NCBI RefSeq assembly: GCF_000013665.1
Contig: NC_007912.1
Location: 4,711,684 to 4,775,683, forward strand
Direction of reading: 5' to 3'
DNA: 64,000 bases
Source of the DNA: Saccharophagus degradans 2-40
GTDB lineage: Bacteria > Pseudomonadota > Gammaproteobacteria > Pseudomonadales > Cellvibrionaceae
Position numbers and translations under genes: made by a program
Notes under the pieces: generated by a model
What the model was told of the DNA's origin: nothing
What the model saw: only the letters and a program-made list of their open reading frames with translations
The model's database searches: none
In this document: positions 43,100-51,450 of the stretch, in pieces
How positions within the stretch are numbered: the stretch's first letter is position 1
Layout of the letters: every line of letters starts with the position of its first letter

Positions 43100-44143
43100 T
43101 TAAAGACTTTGCAAAGGCTCTAAGTTTTTAACACGCTTGGCAATTTTAGCGCGCTCTTCAGCACTTAATGGAATCATGCCTTTTTCTGTTAAGTAACCTT
43201 CGTCACCCCAAGCGCGCTCGGAAGTGAATTCAGCTAGGTACTCTTCAATACCCTGAATAACACCAACGTGTGCCTTCTTAACGTAGAAGTACAATGGGCG
43301 AGATACGGCATAGCTGCCATCAGCGATGGTTTCAAAAGTAGGTTCTGCACCATCAATTTTGCTTGCTTGTACTTTATCTGCGTTTTGATCCAAGAAGCTA
43401 AAGCCGAAGATACCAAGCGCATTAGGGTTAGAAGCTAACTTCTGTACGATTAGGTTGTCGTTTTCGCCAGCTTCAATGAAGTGGCCATCTTCACGGATTA
43501 CGTGGCAAATAGCTTTGTACTTGTTTTTGTCAGACTTTTTAAGATCGGCTATCCAACCAAACTTCTTACAGCCGCCTTCCATTGCCAATTCAACAAATGC
43601 GTCGCGAGTACCAGATGTTGGCGGTGGGCCCAACACTTCAATTTTAGACTTAGGCAAACTTGGGTTAACGTCAGACCACATGGTGTATGGGTTGTCGATT
43701 AACGTAGCAGAGCCATCTGGATTTGGGATTTTCTTCGCCAACGCCAAGAAAATATCCTTTGCACTTAAGCTCAAACGCTTAGCTTCGATGGCGTTAGCCA
43801 ATACAATACCGTCGTAACCAATAAGTACTTCAACTACTTCTTTAACGCCGTTCTCTTTACACATGTCTAATTCAGACTGCTTGATGCGACGCGAAGCATT
43901 AGACATATCAGGGAAGGCTACGCCTACTCCGCCACAAAACGCTTTAAAGCCACCGCCAGTACCGGTAGATTCAACCGTTGGCGAACGGTAGTCAGTAGCT
44001 TTACCAAAACGCTCGGCAACGACTTTAGAGAATGGAAACACGGTGGATGAACCCACAATGCTTATAGAATCGCGCGCAGCCATGGCTGAAGTAGACGCCA
44101 ATGCACCAGCTGTTAACAAAGCGCCAATAAGAATACGTTTCAC
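43100..44143 (-). CDS. pstS: Phosphate-binding protein PstS
   Basis: 347 residues from GTG 44143, with GGAGG five bases upstream. A signal peptide ends SAMA (about 22). The mature protein starts with SIVGSSTVFPFS and has the ESTGTGGGFKAFCGG and TSGTRDAF phosphate-contacting segments. It is the first gene of the operon, under a Pho-box promoter. Confidence 0.95.
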   Translation of the reverse strand: MKRILIGALLTAGALASTSAMAARDSISIVGSSTVFPFSKVVAERFGKATDYRSPTVESTGTGGGFKAFCGGVGVAFPDMSNASRRIKQSELDMCKENGVKEVVEVLIGYDGIVLANAIEAKRLSLSAKDIFLALAKKIPNPDGSATLIDNPYTMWSDVNPSLPKSKIEVLGPPPTSGTRDAFVELAMEGGCKKFGWIADLKKSDKNKYKAICHVIREDGHFIEAGENDNLIVQKLASNPNALGIFGFSFLDQNADKVQASKIDGAEPTFETIADGSYAVSRPLYFYVKKAHVGVIQGIEEYLAEFTSERAWGDEGYLTEKGMIPLSAEERAKIAKRVKNLEPLQSL

Positions 44144-44222
44144 AGTAACCTCCCGGTCAATAAATAGAATACTTGCCTAAGCTGGCGGCGCACAAATTTG
44201 TGGGCGCCAGTTGATAGCTGGC

Positions 44223-44256
44223 ATATTAGGATGGTTGTGTGACAGATATGTTACAG
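44223..44256 (-). promoter_or_regulatory. PhoB-dependent promoter of pstS
   Basis: Minus strand CTGTAACATATCTGTCAC (44239-44256) is a near-consensus Pho box: two 7-mers around a 4-bp A/T spacer. TAATAT (44223-44228) follows after 10 bp as the -10 hexamer. The box replaces the -35 element, as in known PhoB targets. Confidence 0.85.
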
Positions 44257-44568
44257 TTTTATAAAAATATAAACCGCTGCGCGACAATGCCAAATTACAG
44301 CCATAAAGAGCGAGCAGCCACTCCGCTTGTACCCCTTTGGTAGCACGGCTCTGGCGTAATTAACCGCTAAATCGTGCATAAACATTAAGTTTTGATTGCA
44401 GCTGCTGTACTAATTCGCAACCACTTCGCAATAAATTAGTGCAAAACAGGGCGTTTTTTCGGCTATTAATGCCATCTGCGCCGAATAACGGCTTGGCGTT
44501 AGCTACCGAGCTTTAATCGCGTTTATAATCTGCGCTAATAATAACTTACCAAGTGTTCAAACATTGTC
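44257..44568. other. Spacer between pstS and the TRAP genes
   Basis: About 310 bp with no ORF. TATAAT at 44524-44529, about 40 bp before the TRAP small-subunit gene, could be a -10 for it, but no good -35 is found at the right distance. Confidence 0.4.
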
Positions 44569-45150
44569 ATGCCTTCCTTAAACAGCTCTAGCCCGCCTTG
44601 GCTTTTCCGCTTCGTTCAATCAATAGTTACTGCAATAAATGCACTAAATGCGCTTTTAGGCCTTTGCGCGGCATGGTTGAGTGTAATGCTCGTTGTGCTT
44701 ATGTCTTACATTGTTATTAGCCGCGCCTTGTTCGATACTGGCTCGCTTGCGCTGCAAGAAAGCATTACATACGGCCACGCCGCGCTGTTTATGCTGTGCA
44801 TGGGCTACACCATTATTTTGCGGGGGCACGTACGTGTAGATGTATTCTACCGGCGCTTTTCACCGCTAAATAAAGCTTGGGTGGATGCACTGGGGGGCTT
44901 ATTACTGCTGTTGCCGTTCGCACTATTTATGACATATGTCAGCTGGGACTTTGTAGTGCGCGCTTGGCAAATTCGCGAGGCCTCTAGCGACCCCGGCGGT
45001 TTAACCATTGTGTATTGCCTTAAAACGCTTATGCCAGTAACAGGCATTTTACTCGCCCTACAGGCGCTAAGCGAAGTGCTAAGAAACCTACTTAAAATTA
45101 CCTATATTTACGAAGATAGCGCCGATAACGAGGAAGATAGCCCATGTTAG
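44569..45150 (+). CDS. dctQ: TRAP transporter small permease (DctQ type)
   Basis: 193 residues with four hydrophobic segments and an N-terminal cytoplasmic lead. SYIVISRALFDTGSLALQE matches the conserved helix of DctQ proteins. The gene overlaps the large permease by seven bases. No binding-protein gene is adjacent; the only DctP in the window is at 50256-51386 on the other strand. Confidence 0.87.
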   Translation: MPSLNSSSPPWLFRFVQSIVTAINALNALLGLCAAWLSVMLVVLMSYIVISRALFDTGSLALQESITYGHAALFMLCMGYTIILRGHVRVDVFYRRFSPLNKAWVDALGGLLLLLPFALFMTYVSWDFVVRAWQIREASSDPGGLTIVYCLKTLMPVTGILLALQALSEVLRNLLKITYIYEDSADNEEDSPC

Positions 45151-46508
45151 AGTATCTTCCGTTAATCATGTTCGGCGTAGTATGCGCCGTGCTGATGCTG
45201 GGCTACCCAGTTGCATTCACCCTTGCGGGCGTATCGTTAATATTTGCCGGCATCGGCATTTACGCCGGAATATTTGAGCTACAGGAGATGCTCGCCTACA
45301 CCGAGCGCGCCTACGGCATAATGACCAACACATCACTTATAGCCGTGCCCATGTTTATTTTTATGGGGGTAATGCTAGAGCGCTCTAAAATTGCCGAGGC
45401 ACTGCTGCACAACCTCGCTCACGCCTGCGGCCGCGCACCTGCGGGCCTGGCCATTTCGGTAGTGCTGGTAGGCACGCTTATGGCTGCCAGCACCGGCATA
45501 GTAGGCGCCACGGTTGTTACCATGGGGCTTATGTCGCTACCCACCATGTTAAAGCGCGGTTACGACCCCGCATTAGCCTGCGGCACCATTTGTGCAACTG
45601 GCACTTTAGGGCAAATTATTCCCCCTTCTATTGCACTGGTATTACTGGGCGACGTGCTATCGAGCGCGTATCAACAAGCGCAGCTTAATTTAGGGGTATT
45701 TAACGCTACACCTATTTCAGTTGGAGATTTGTTTATTGGCGCCATGGTGCCCGGCATTGTGCTGGTACTACTCTATTTGCTGTACTTGGCGTGGATAGGT
45801 GTATTTAAACCTGAGCTCGCACCGCCCAACCCAGATGACACGCCGCCGCCGGCTAGCGAGCTAATTAAAAGTATTGTGCCCCCCATTTTGCTCATGGTTT
45901 TAGTGCTGGGTTCTATTATTACCGGCCAAGCCACACCAACCGAAGCCTCTGGCGTTGGCGCACTAGCGGCCACACTACTTGCCGTTGCACGCAGGCAATT
46001 TAGCTTAAAAGCCTTGGCATCGGTTGTGCGGTCCACCGCCAAGGTGACCACCATGGTATTCGCCATTTTGCTGGGCTCGGCTTTATTTTCTTTAGTGTTT
46101 AGAGATTTAGGCGGCGAACAATTAATACACGGGTTTTTCCACGATTTGCCCGGCGGCACCTTTATGGCGGTGCTTATTGTAATGCTGGTCATTTTTTTGC
46201 TTGGTTTTATTCTAGACTTTATAGAAATAACGTTTGTTGTGGTGCCAATTATTGCACCCACACTGCTTATGATGGGCGTAGACCCCATATGGCTAGGCAT
46301 AATGATTGCCATAAACCTACAAACGTCATTTTTAACACCGCCTTTTGGCTTTGCATTATTTTATTTACGCGGTGTAGCGCCCCAAACAGTTGCAACCTCT
46401 GCAATATATAAGGGCGTTATTCCGTTTATTATTTTACAAGTACTGTTAATGGTATGCTTGGCGCTTTGGCCCAGCTTGGCAACATGGTTGCCCAATCTAT
46501 TACGCTAA
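45144..46508 (+). CDS. dctM: TRAP transporter large permease (DctM type)
   Basis: 454 residues with about 12 membrane segments, the DctM/SiaM-type helix-hairpin arrangement. Signature stretches include GTLMAASTGIVGATVVTMG and TGTLGQIIPPSIALVLLGD. It carries out Na+-coupled solute uptake with DctQ and a periplasmic binding protein. The substrate depends on that partner. Confidence 0.9.
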   Translation: MLEYLPLIMFGVVCAVLMLGYPVAFTLAGVSLIFAGIGIYAGIFELQEMLAYTERAYGIMTNTSLIAVPMFIFMGVMLERSKIAEALLHNLAHACGRAPAGLAISVVLVGTLMAASTGIVGATVVTMGLMSLPTMLKRGYDPALACGTICATGTLGQIIPPSIALVLLGDVLSSAYQQAQLNLGVFNATPISVGDLFIGAMVPGIVLVLLYLLYLAWIGVFKPELAPPNPDDTPPPASELIKSIVPPILLMVLVLGSIITGQATPTEASGVGALAATLLAVARRQFSLKALASVVRSTAKVTTMVFAILLGSALFSLVFRDLGGEQLIHGFFHDLPGGTFMAVLIVMLVIFLLGFILDFIEITFVVVPIIAPTLLMMGVDPIWLGIMIAINLQTSFLTPPFGFALFYLRGVAPQTVATSAIYKGVIPFIILQVLLMVCLALWPSLATWLPNLLR

Positions 46509-46578
46509 CAGGTTAACAATTTAAATTAGCTTGCCGAAAACGAATAATCGTCACTACGGCAAGCTAAAGGGGAAAGAT

Positions 46579-46983
46579 ATGTCCAGTTCAGATTTAGACG
46601 AAGAACCCACCCCAACAGGTGAACTCGTTTTACAAACCCTCGCCCTACCCAAAGACACCAACTCCAATGGCGATGTATTTGGCGGCTGGCTTATGTCGCA
46701 AATGGATTTAGCTGGCGCCATCGCTGCACGCGAACTGGCCAAAGGCCGCGTAACCACTGTCGCCGTAGGTGCCATGCACTTTTTGCGCCCCGTACCTGTC
46801 GGCGCAACGGTAAGTTGTTATTGCGAAATTTTAGAGGTGGGTCGCTCATCCATAAAAGCGTTAATCGAAGTGTGGGTAAAACATTACAGCTTCGAAGAGC
46901 AACAAAAAGTCACCGACGGTGAGTTTGTTTATGTGTCTATTGATAATGCAGGGCGTACTCGGCCGGTTTATATGGATAGGTAA
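46579..46983 (+). CDS. yciA: Acyl-CoA thioesterase, YciA type
   Basis: 134 residues from ATG 46579 behind AGGGGA; the open frame to 46531 is not conserved-looking. Hotdog fold with NSNGDVFGGWLMSQMDLAGA, the catalytic Asp motif of YciA-like acyl-CoA thioesterases. It hydrolyses acyl-CoAs. It lies downstream of the TRAP genes on the same strand but need not be functionally linked to them. Confidence 0.9.
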   Translation: MSSSDLDEEPTPTGELVLQTLALPKDTNSNGDVFGGWLMSQMDLAGAIAARELAKGRVTTVAVGAMHFLRPVPVGATVSCYCEILEVGRSSIKALIEVWVKHYSFEEQQKVTDGEFVYVSIDNAGRTRPVYMDR

Positions 46984-47226
46984 GGGATAGGGAACAGATT
47001 ACAGGCTATGCGAGCTTAGTTCGCTTTGTTTGCATAGTGCTTTTATACCCTATATAAACATTTGGCTCTTTTTGGGGTAGCTTGGGGTATGTAATTAGAT
47101 TGTCACCGAGCACTTTTTTAAGTTTTTTCTGAGCTATTCATTTATTTTTTGCTGAACTAATACCAAACCATCCAGTCTAATATTGCGCTTGAACGCACAC
47201 TTCTTAGCTTTAAAGGAATTGGCAGT
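46984..47226. other. Spacer with heptamer-like degenerate repeat
   Basis: Just past the yciA stop comes GGGATAGGGAACAGATTACA, a degenerate run of 7-nt units of the same style as the perfect heptamer arrays elsewhere. No gene is seen. The promoter of the small lipoprotein presumably lies in the right part. Confidence 0.4.
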
Positions 47227-47457
47227 ATGAAAGTATTTTTGGTGTTAACAGGGTTAATGTTTATAAGCGCCTGCAGCAATAACCTCTACTACAATCCCAA
47301 ATACATTAAAGACGGTAAATATGGCGGCTATGCAGACGATTTAAACAAGTGCGAAGAGCGCGCGCGCATTGTTTACCCAGACGACCCAAATGCCACAGAT
47401 TATTGCATGCAGCAGAAAGGATGGATTCCCACATCTAACGTTGAGTTATCGCTTTAA
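47227..47457 (+). CDS. Small lipoprotein of unknown function
   Basis: 76 residues. The lipobox FISAC gives lipidation at C16. The mature part has YYNPKYIKDGKYGGYADDLNKCEERA and one more Cys pair member near the end. AAAGGA precedes the ATG by a short spacer. No family is recognised. A good terminator follows. Confidence 0.75.
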   Translation: MKVFLVLTGLMFISACSNNLYYNPKYIKDGKYGGYADDLNKCEERARIVYPDDPNATDYCMQQKGWIPTSNVELSL

Positions 47458-47485
47458 TATTTCTAAATATTAAATTTTAAACATA

Positions 47486-47520
47486 AAAAAAGGGCAACCC
47501 CATAAGGCTTGCCCTTTTTT
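47486..47520. terminator. Bidirectional terminator
   Basis: AAAAAAGGGCAA (47486-47497) pairs with the facing TTGCCCTTTTTT arm (ending 47520). With A/T runs on both sides it can serve the lipoprotein gene on plus and the cold-shock gene on minus. Confidence 0.85.
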
Positions 47521-47537
47521 AAAAGCGAGATCGAGGC

Positions 47538-47747
47538 TTAGATAGCGACGATGTTCTCAGCTTGTGGACCTTTTTGGCCTTGAGTTACAGTGAACTCAAC
47601 TTGTTGGCCTTCAGCTAAGGTTTTGAAACCCGAGCTAGCAATTGCACTGAAGTGTGCAAAAACGTCTGGTCCAGATTTCTGCTCGATAAAGCCGAAACCT
47701 TTAGATTCGTTAAACCATTTAACTGTACCAGTAGTTGTATTAGACAT
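47538..47747 (-). CDS. Cold-shock protein (CspA family)
   Basis: 69 residues, a single OB-fold. RNP1 KGFGFI and RNP2 VFAHF are intact, with the N-terminal [11 protein letters not shown]. It binds single-stranded RNA or DNA as an RNA chaperone. SD AGGA is upstream. The 240 bp before it (47748-47990) hold no gene; a long structured 5' leader, as in cspA, is possible there. Confidence 0.95.
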   Translation of the reverse strand: MSNTTTGTVKWFNESKGFGFIEQKSGPDVFAHFSAIASSGFKTLAEGQQVEFTVTQGQKGPQAENIVAI

Positions 47748-47990
47748 AATAATATCCTGAATTTTAAATATAAGTTTGCCTTCAAAAGGCTTGAATAGCG
47801 CGAAAATAGGCTGAAATTTAAAAACTACAGGACGAGGATTACGAATAAAACAGCGAAATGGAGTATAAACAAGAGGCTTTCTTTCTAGCTGAAGCCATAG
47901 TATAGAGCTGTTGAGCTAATGTACAGCTTTATTTTCATACATTAGTTCAACTACCAGCATACGTATCTGGTTACTTACTACTGTTTTTTA

Positions 47991-48428
47991 CTAAATGGTA
48001 TTTCCGTTGCAGCTTGGCTCTCGCTTGGCGATAGTAAGTAAACTTAACTGAGCAGTAGCAACATGGAAGAACAGAAAGGCGTAAAAAGCTTCTTTGTTAA
48101 AGCTTAACTCTGTTATATCGCGATACCGTCTTACTTCCACAACGACTGTATCCTCAAAAAGCCAAGGCGCATAATAAACAGTGAACGCAATACTAGTAAA
48201 CACAATAAAAAGAAGTGCATAGTGTTTAATTGGCTTAACAATATCCCCGAGTATTACTGCAATAGCATATGCAAAGCTACTAGCTATATATAAGCCAACA
48301 AAATTGTAATACAGCATCCCAAACGAAAACGCCATCACGCCAAACAATAGGTAAAATTCTAATACCTTAGGCGAACCAACCACTGCGTGATTTTTAGGGC
48401 TAGTATAACCATAACGTTTATAGTTCAT
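47991..48428 (-). CDS. Integral membrane protein, unknown
   Basis: 145 residues with about four hydrophobic segments (roughly 25-45, 46-62, 68-88, 112-130). A charged stretch (VVEVRRYRDITE) lies between the third and fourth. No family recognised. The gene stands alone on the minus strand between the cold-shock gene and a terminator. Confidence 0.6.
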   Translation of the reverse strand: MNYKRYGYTSPKNHAVVGSPKVLEFYLLFGVMAFSFGMLYYNFVGLYIASSFAYAIAVILGDIVKPIKHYALLFIVFTSIAFTVYYAPWLFEDTVVVEVRRYRDITELSFNKEAFYAFLFFHVATAQLSLLTIAKREPSCNGNTI

Positions 48429-48474
48429 GTTTTCCCTCTTGCGCTACGCTAATATTGTTAAAGGTACTTCTGAA

Positions 48475-48510
48475 TAAAAAAGCCCGATGGCGGCTTCGCC
48501 TTATCGGGCC
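48475..48510 (-). terminator. Rho-independent terminator of the BNR lipoprotein gene
   Basis: On the minus strand GCCCGATAAGGCG pairs with CGCCATCGGGC (two bases bulged) around AAGC, followed by T6. It lies about 30 bp past the 48539 stop. Confidence 0.85.
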
Positions 48511-48538
48511 TACAATTTAATACCAGCAAGACTCTTCT

Positions 48539-50191
48539 TTAGTTTTGTTTTTTACCGTCTATTGCGTCCTGCATTTTTTGGCTGTAACTACTTTTTTCTA
48601 TTGTCCAGGTTTTACCACCATCGCTCGAACCGCGAATGGCTTCCCACCCCCACTGGCCGTTAGAAATCATAATTAAGTCACCTTTTTCAGTAAGGTAAAT
48701 TGATTCAGCCAATACAGAGTCATCTAATATTTTTTGCCAGCCTTCTTTTTCCCACGGTGTTTTACTTGCATAAATACCACCATCTCTAAATACACCACCT
48801 TTTTCCAAAACAGTACCGTCGGCTAACATTAACGGCGCTGAAGCTTTAACTTTATAAGGCGAATAGGTTTGCACCCAACTCTCCCCACAATTTGTTGTGT
48901 AGTAGGTATTGGCAAATACACCGGCAAAACCGCCACTCTTACCGGCCAACACGCCAATAGAATCGTTGGCGCCGCCCGTTAACCCTATTAAGCGCTGATC
49001 GTTTGGTATGGGGTATTGTGTCCACGCTTGTGAGACGTAATCAAAACAATGTACCGAGCTGGTTTCTGTAGAGGCAAAACCTAAACCATTAGAACGCGGC
49101 CAAACCCAAGCATATGTTTCGCCGCTCCACGCGCTCCACGCTACCGATGCTTCTATTAAAGCAGTCCAATCACCCGACTCTAAATCGTCAGAATAATAGA
49201 CGGCCAATGTTGGTGGCTTATCATCGGCACTGCGCGCCTCTTGACGCACACCCAAGTACCAGCGCTTTGTTTGTTTATCTTGATCAATAAATAAAATAGT
49301 ACCGTTAACAAGGTTACCTGTATCTATTTCTATAAATTCAAATTCTTTGTTTATTTTGAATAGTTTTGCGCTCTCGGCACCAACAATAAATCGCACATTG
49401 TCATCTGGGTGAAGTGCTATAGAGCGAATAGGCAAAAAGTCTGGTGCTTGTACAACTGTTTTCCAAAAGCCCTTTGGTGTTCTAACATGCATGGTGCCCA
49501 TGCGGCTCGCACCAGCAACATAACCGGCCTCTAAATCGGTTATCGCGTTCATGCCTATCGGATAAATCGTTGCAAAGCCCTCGGCGATATCAATGTCTTT
49601 GCGCGGCTCTAGCCAACCGGAATCCACTGTGTAGGTTTCTATGGCTGTCCACTCTGGCAAGTATTTTTTAATAAGCTCTGCGTTATCTAAATACTGCTTG
49701 CTTCGCCCAATACCAGCATTAAGGTTTATAGCTGTAAGCACTACGCGCCCTAAATCGGATATTTGATTTGGCTTTACTACAATATTGCCAACGATAGAGG
49801 TATTAAAATTTCTTAGCGAGTACGACACAGTACCCGGCGCACCCACAGGTGCTTGCAGTGCGACTAACTTATATTCCCCCGCTGGTAGGTTACCCGCAAG
49901 AAAACTAGTATCGCGATTAATGTTTTTAATGTCGTTCAAATAGTATTGCGTGGGGGTAGCTTTTTTAGCACCGCTTGCATAATTAGGCGGTAATACCTGC
50001 TCTAACGTTATTTTGCTTACATAATTTAGCTGAGCAGAATTAGACGTTATGGATACAACAACGGCGCCCTCACCGGGCTTAAAGGGGTGCTTTACGGGGT
50101 TATTGGTTTCTGTTGGCAGTACAACTGCACAGGCTTGGGTTAGCACAATTAGGGTAACGACTAGCAATCGTTTTAATATTATAGTTTTCAT
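48539..50191 (-). CDS. Lipoprotein with BNR/sialidase-like propeller
   Basis: About 550 residues from the second ATG (50191), which has GAGAG at proper distance; ATG 50197 abuts that SD. The lipobox LTQAC places lipidation near residue 21. Residues about 40-160 look like a small beta domain with a PAGEYKLVAL motif, as in DUF2846-like lipoproteins. The rest reads as a propeller with a BNR/Asp-box (SSDGGKTW) near the end. Sialidase catalytic residues are not evident, so a binding or structural role is as likely as hydrolysis. Confidence 0.7.
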   Translation of the reverse strand: MKTIILKRLLVVTLIVLTQACAVVLPTETNNPVKHPFKPGEGAVVVSITSNSAQLNYVSKITLEQVLPPNYASGAKKATPTQYYLNDIKNINRDTSFLAGNLPAGEYKLVALQAPVGAPGTVSYSLRNFNTSIVGNIVVKPNQISDLGRVVLTAINLNAGIGRSKQYLDNAELIKKYLPEWTAIETYTVDSGWLEPRKDIDIAEGFATIYPIGMNAITDLEAGYVAGASRMGTMHVRTPKGFWKTVVQAPDFLPIRSIALHPDDNVRFIVGAESAKLFKINKEFEFIEIDTGNLVNGTILFIDQDKQTKRWYLGVRQEARSADDKPPTLAVYYSDDLESGDWTALIEASVAWSAWSGETYAWVWPRSNGLGFASTETSSVHCFDYVSQAWTQYPIPNDQRLIGLTGGANDSIGVLAGKSGGFAGVFANTYYTTNCGESWVQTYSPYKVKASAPLMLADGTVLEKGGVFRDGGIYASKTPWEKEGWQKILDDSVLAESIYLTEKGDLIMISNGQWGWEAIRGSSDGGKTWTIEKSSYSQKMQDAIDGKKQN

Positions 50192-50255
50192 TGTCATCTC
50201 TCATATTATTATAATTAAACTGTGAGCTTTGCTATTCGCTCGCAGCCTTCACACT

Positions 50256-51386
50256 TCACCTCTTTTCAAAATAAGCTTCCTCGCTAATTTCGTGGTATTT
50301 ACGCACCTTGGTTAAATAGTCGCTATAGGATGCATATACCTTTGCGAATTGTTTATCATCCGCGGCCAACTCAGCAAACACCTCTTCAGACAGTGTTTTT
50401 AAACTGGCAATTACGTCATCGGGGTAGGGCCGTACATCTACATTATGTTTTTCTACTAGCTCTGCCAACGCGGCATTGTTGCGCGCTGTGTATTCGTCGA
50501 GCATATCTTGGTTTACCGCGCGGGCGGCAACCTCTATTATTTTTTGTAAATCTTCAGGCAGGCTGTTGTAGGCGTCTTTGTTAACTATAATTTCTAATGT
50601 GGGGCCAGGTTCGTGCCAGCCTGGGTAGTAGTAGTATTTTGCAATTTGATGAAAACCAAATGCGAGATCGTTGTAGGGGCCAACCCATTCGGTTGCGTCT
50701 ATTACACCCGATTGCAGCGAAGTATACAGCTCACCGCCAGGGATATTCACTGCCGTACCGCCAGCGCGGCTAAACACTTCGCCGCCCAACCCAGGGATGC
50801 GCATTTTTAAACCCTGTAAATCGTTTATAGAGTTTATTTCTTTATTAAACCAGCCGCCCATTTGCACACCGGTATTACCCGCCGCAAAAGGAATTAAATT
50901 AAACGGTGCATAGGTTTCGCGCCACAATTCTAAACCGCCACCGTAGTGCAGCCAGCCGTTTAGCTCTTGCGCGTTCATACCAAAAGGAACAGAAGTAAAA
51001 AAGACAGCGGCGGGGATTTTACCTTTCCAATAGTAGGCAGCACTGTGCCCCATTTGCACACTACCCGAAGACACAGCCCCAAACACGCCCAGCGCCGGTA
51101 CAATTTCGTTAGCGCCATGCACGCTCACCGTTAAACGACCGTTACTCATGGTGTTAACCATTTTGGCAAAATTTTCTGGCGCCAAGCCCAAGCCGGGGAA
51201 ATTTTTAGGCCAAGTGGTTACCATTTTCCATTCGTAGTGCTGCTGTTGCACCACATCACCCACCAACTGCTGCTTATGGGGCGCCTTGCACTTTTGCACT
51301 ACCAAGGCAGTAGCCAATACTCCAATTATAGCAACCGCCGCAAGCAATGCCGCGGGCAACCAAGCCGGTGAATATCTCGTTTCCAT
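50256..51386 (-). CDS. dctP: TRAP transporter substrate-binding protein (DctP type)
   Basis: 376 residues from ATG 51386 (AAGAGA upstream). An N-terminal hydrophobic segment (about 10-32) may be an uncleaved anchor or signal. The body has the TRAP-binding fold: YEWKMVTTWPKNFPGLG, LQGLKMRIPGLGGEVFSRAGG with the conserved Arg, and VDATEW-like GVIDATEWVGPYND. The latter resembles the TakP group that binds 2-oxo acids. It is about 4 kb from the DctQM genes and on the opposite strand. Confidence 0.88.
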   Translation of the reverse strand: METRYSPAWLPAALLAAVAIIGVLATALVVQKCKAPHKQQLVGDVVQQQHYEWKMVTTWPKNFPGLGLAPENFAKMVNTMSNGRLTVSVHGANEIVPALGVFGAVSSGSVQMGHSAAYYWKGKIPAAVFFTSVPFGMNAQELNGWLHYGGGLELWRETYAPFNLIPFAAGNTGVQMGGWFNKEINSINDLQGLKMRIPGLGGEVFSRAGGTAVNIPGGELYTSLQSGVIDATEWVGPYNDLAFGFHQIAKYYYYPGWHEPGPTLEIIVNKDAYNSLPEDLQKIIEVAARAVNQDMLDEYTARNNAALAELVEKHNVDVRPYPDDVIASLKTLSEEVFAELAADDKQFAKVYASYSDYLTKVRKYHEISEEAYFEKR

Positions 51387-51450
51387 TTCCATTCTCTTTA
51401 ATTATTTTTTTACTTTTTTGAGTTTGCAATTAGCCACTCAACGTTAGCGA

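Noticed and set aside
45773-46312. 179-codon minus-strand frame
   Set aside because: Antisense to the TRAP large permease; Ile/Ser/Lys-rich shadow with no SD or family features.
47748-47990. Search for a small gene upstream of the cold-shock gene
   Set aside because: No frame with a start and SD of useful length was found; a long leader is more likely.
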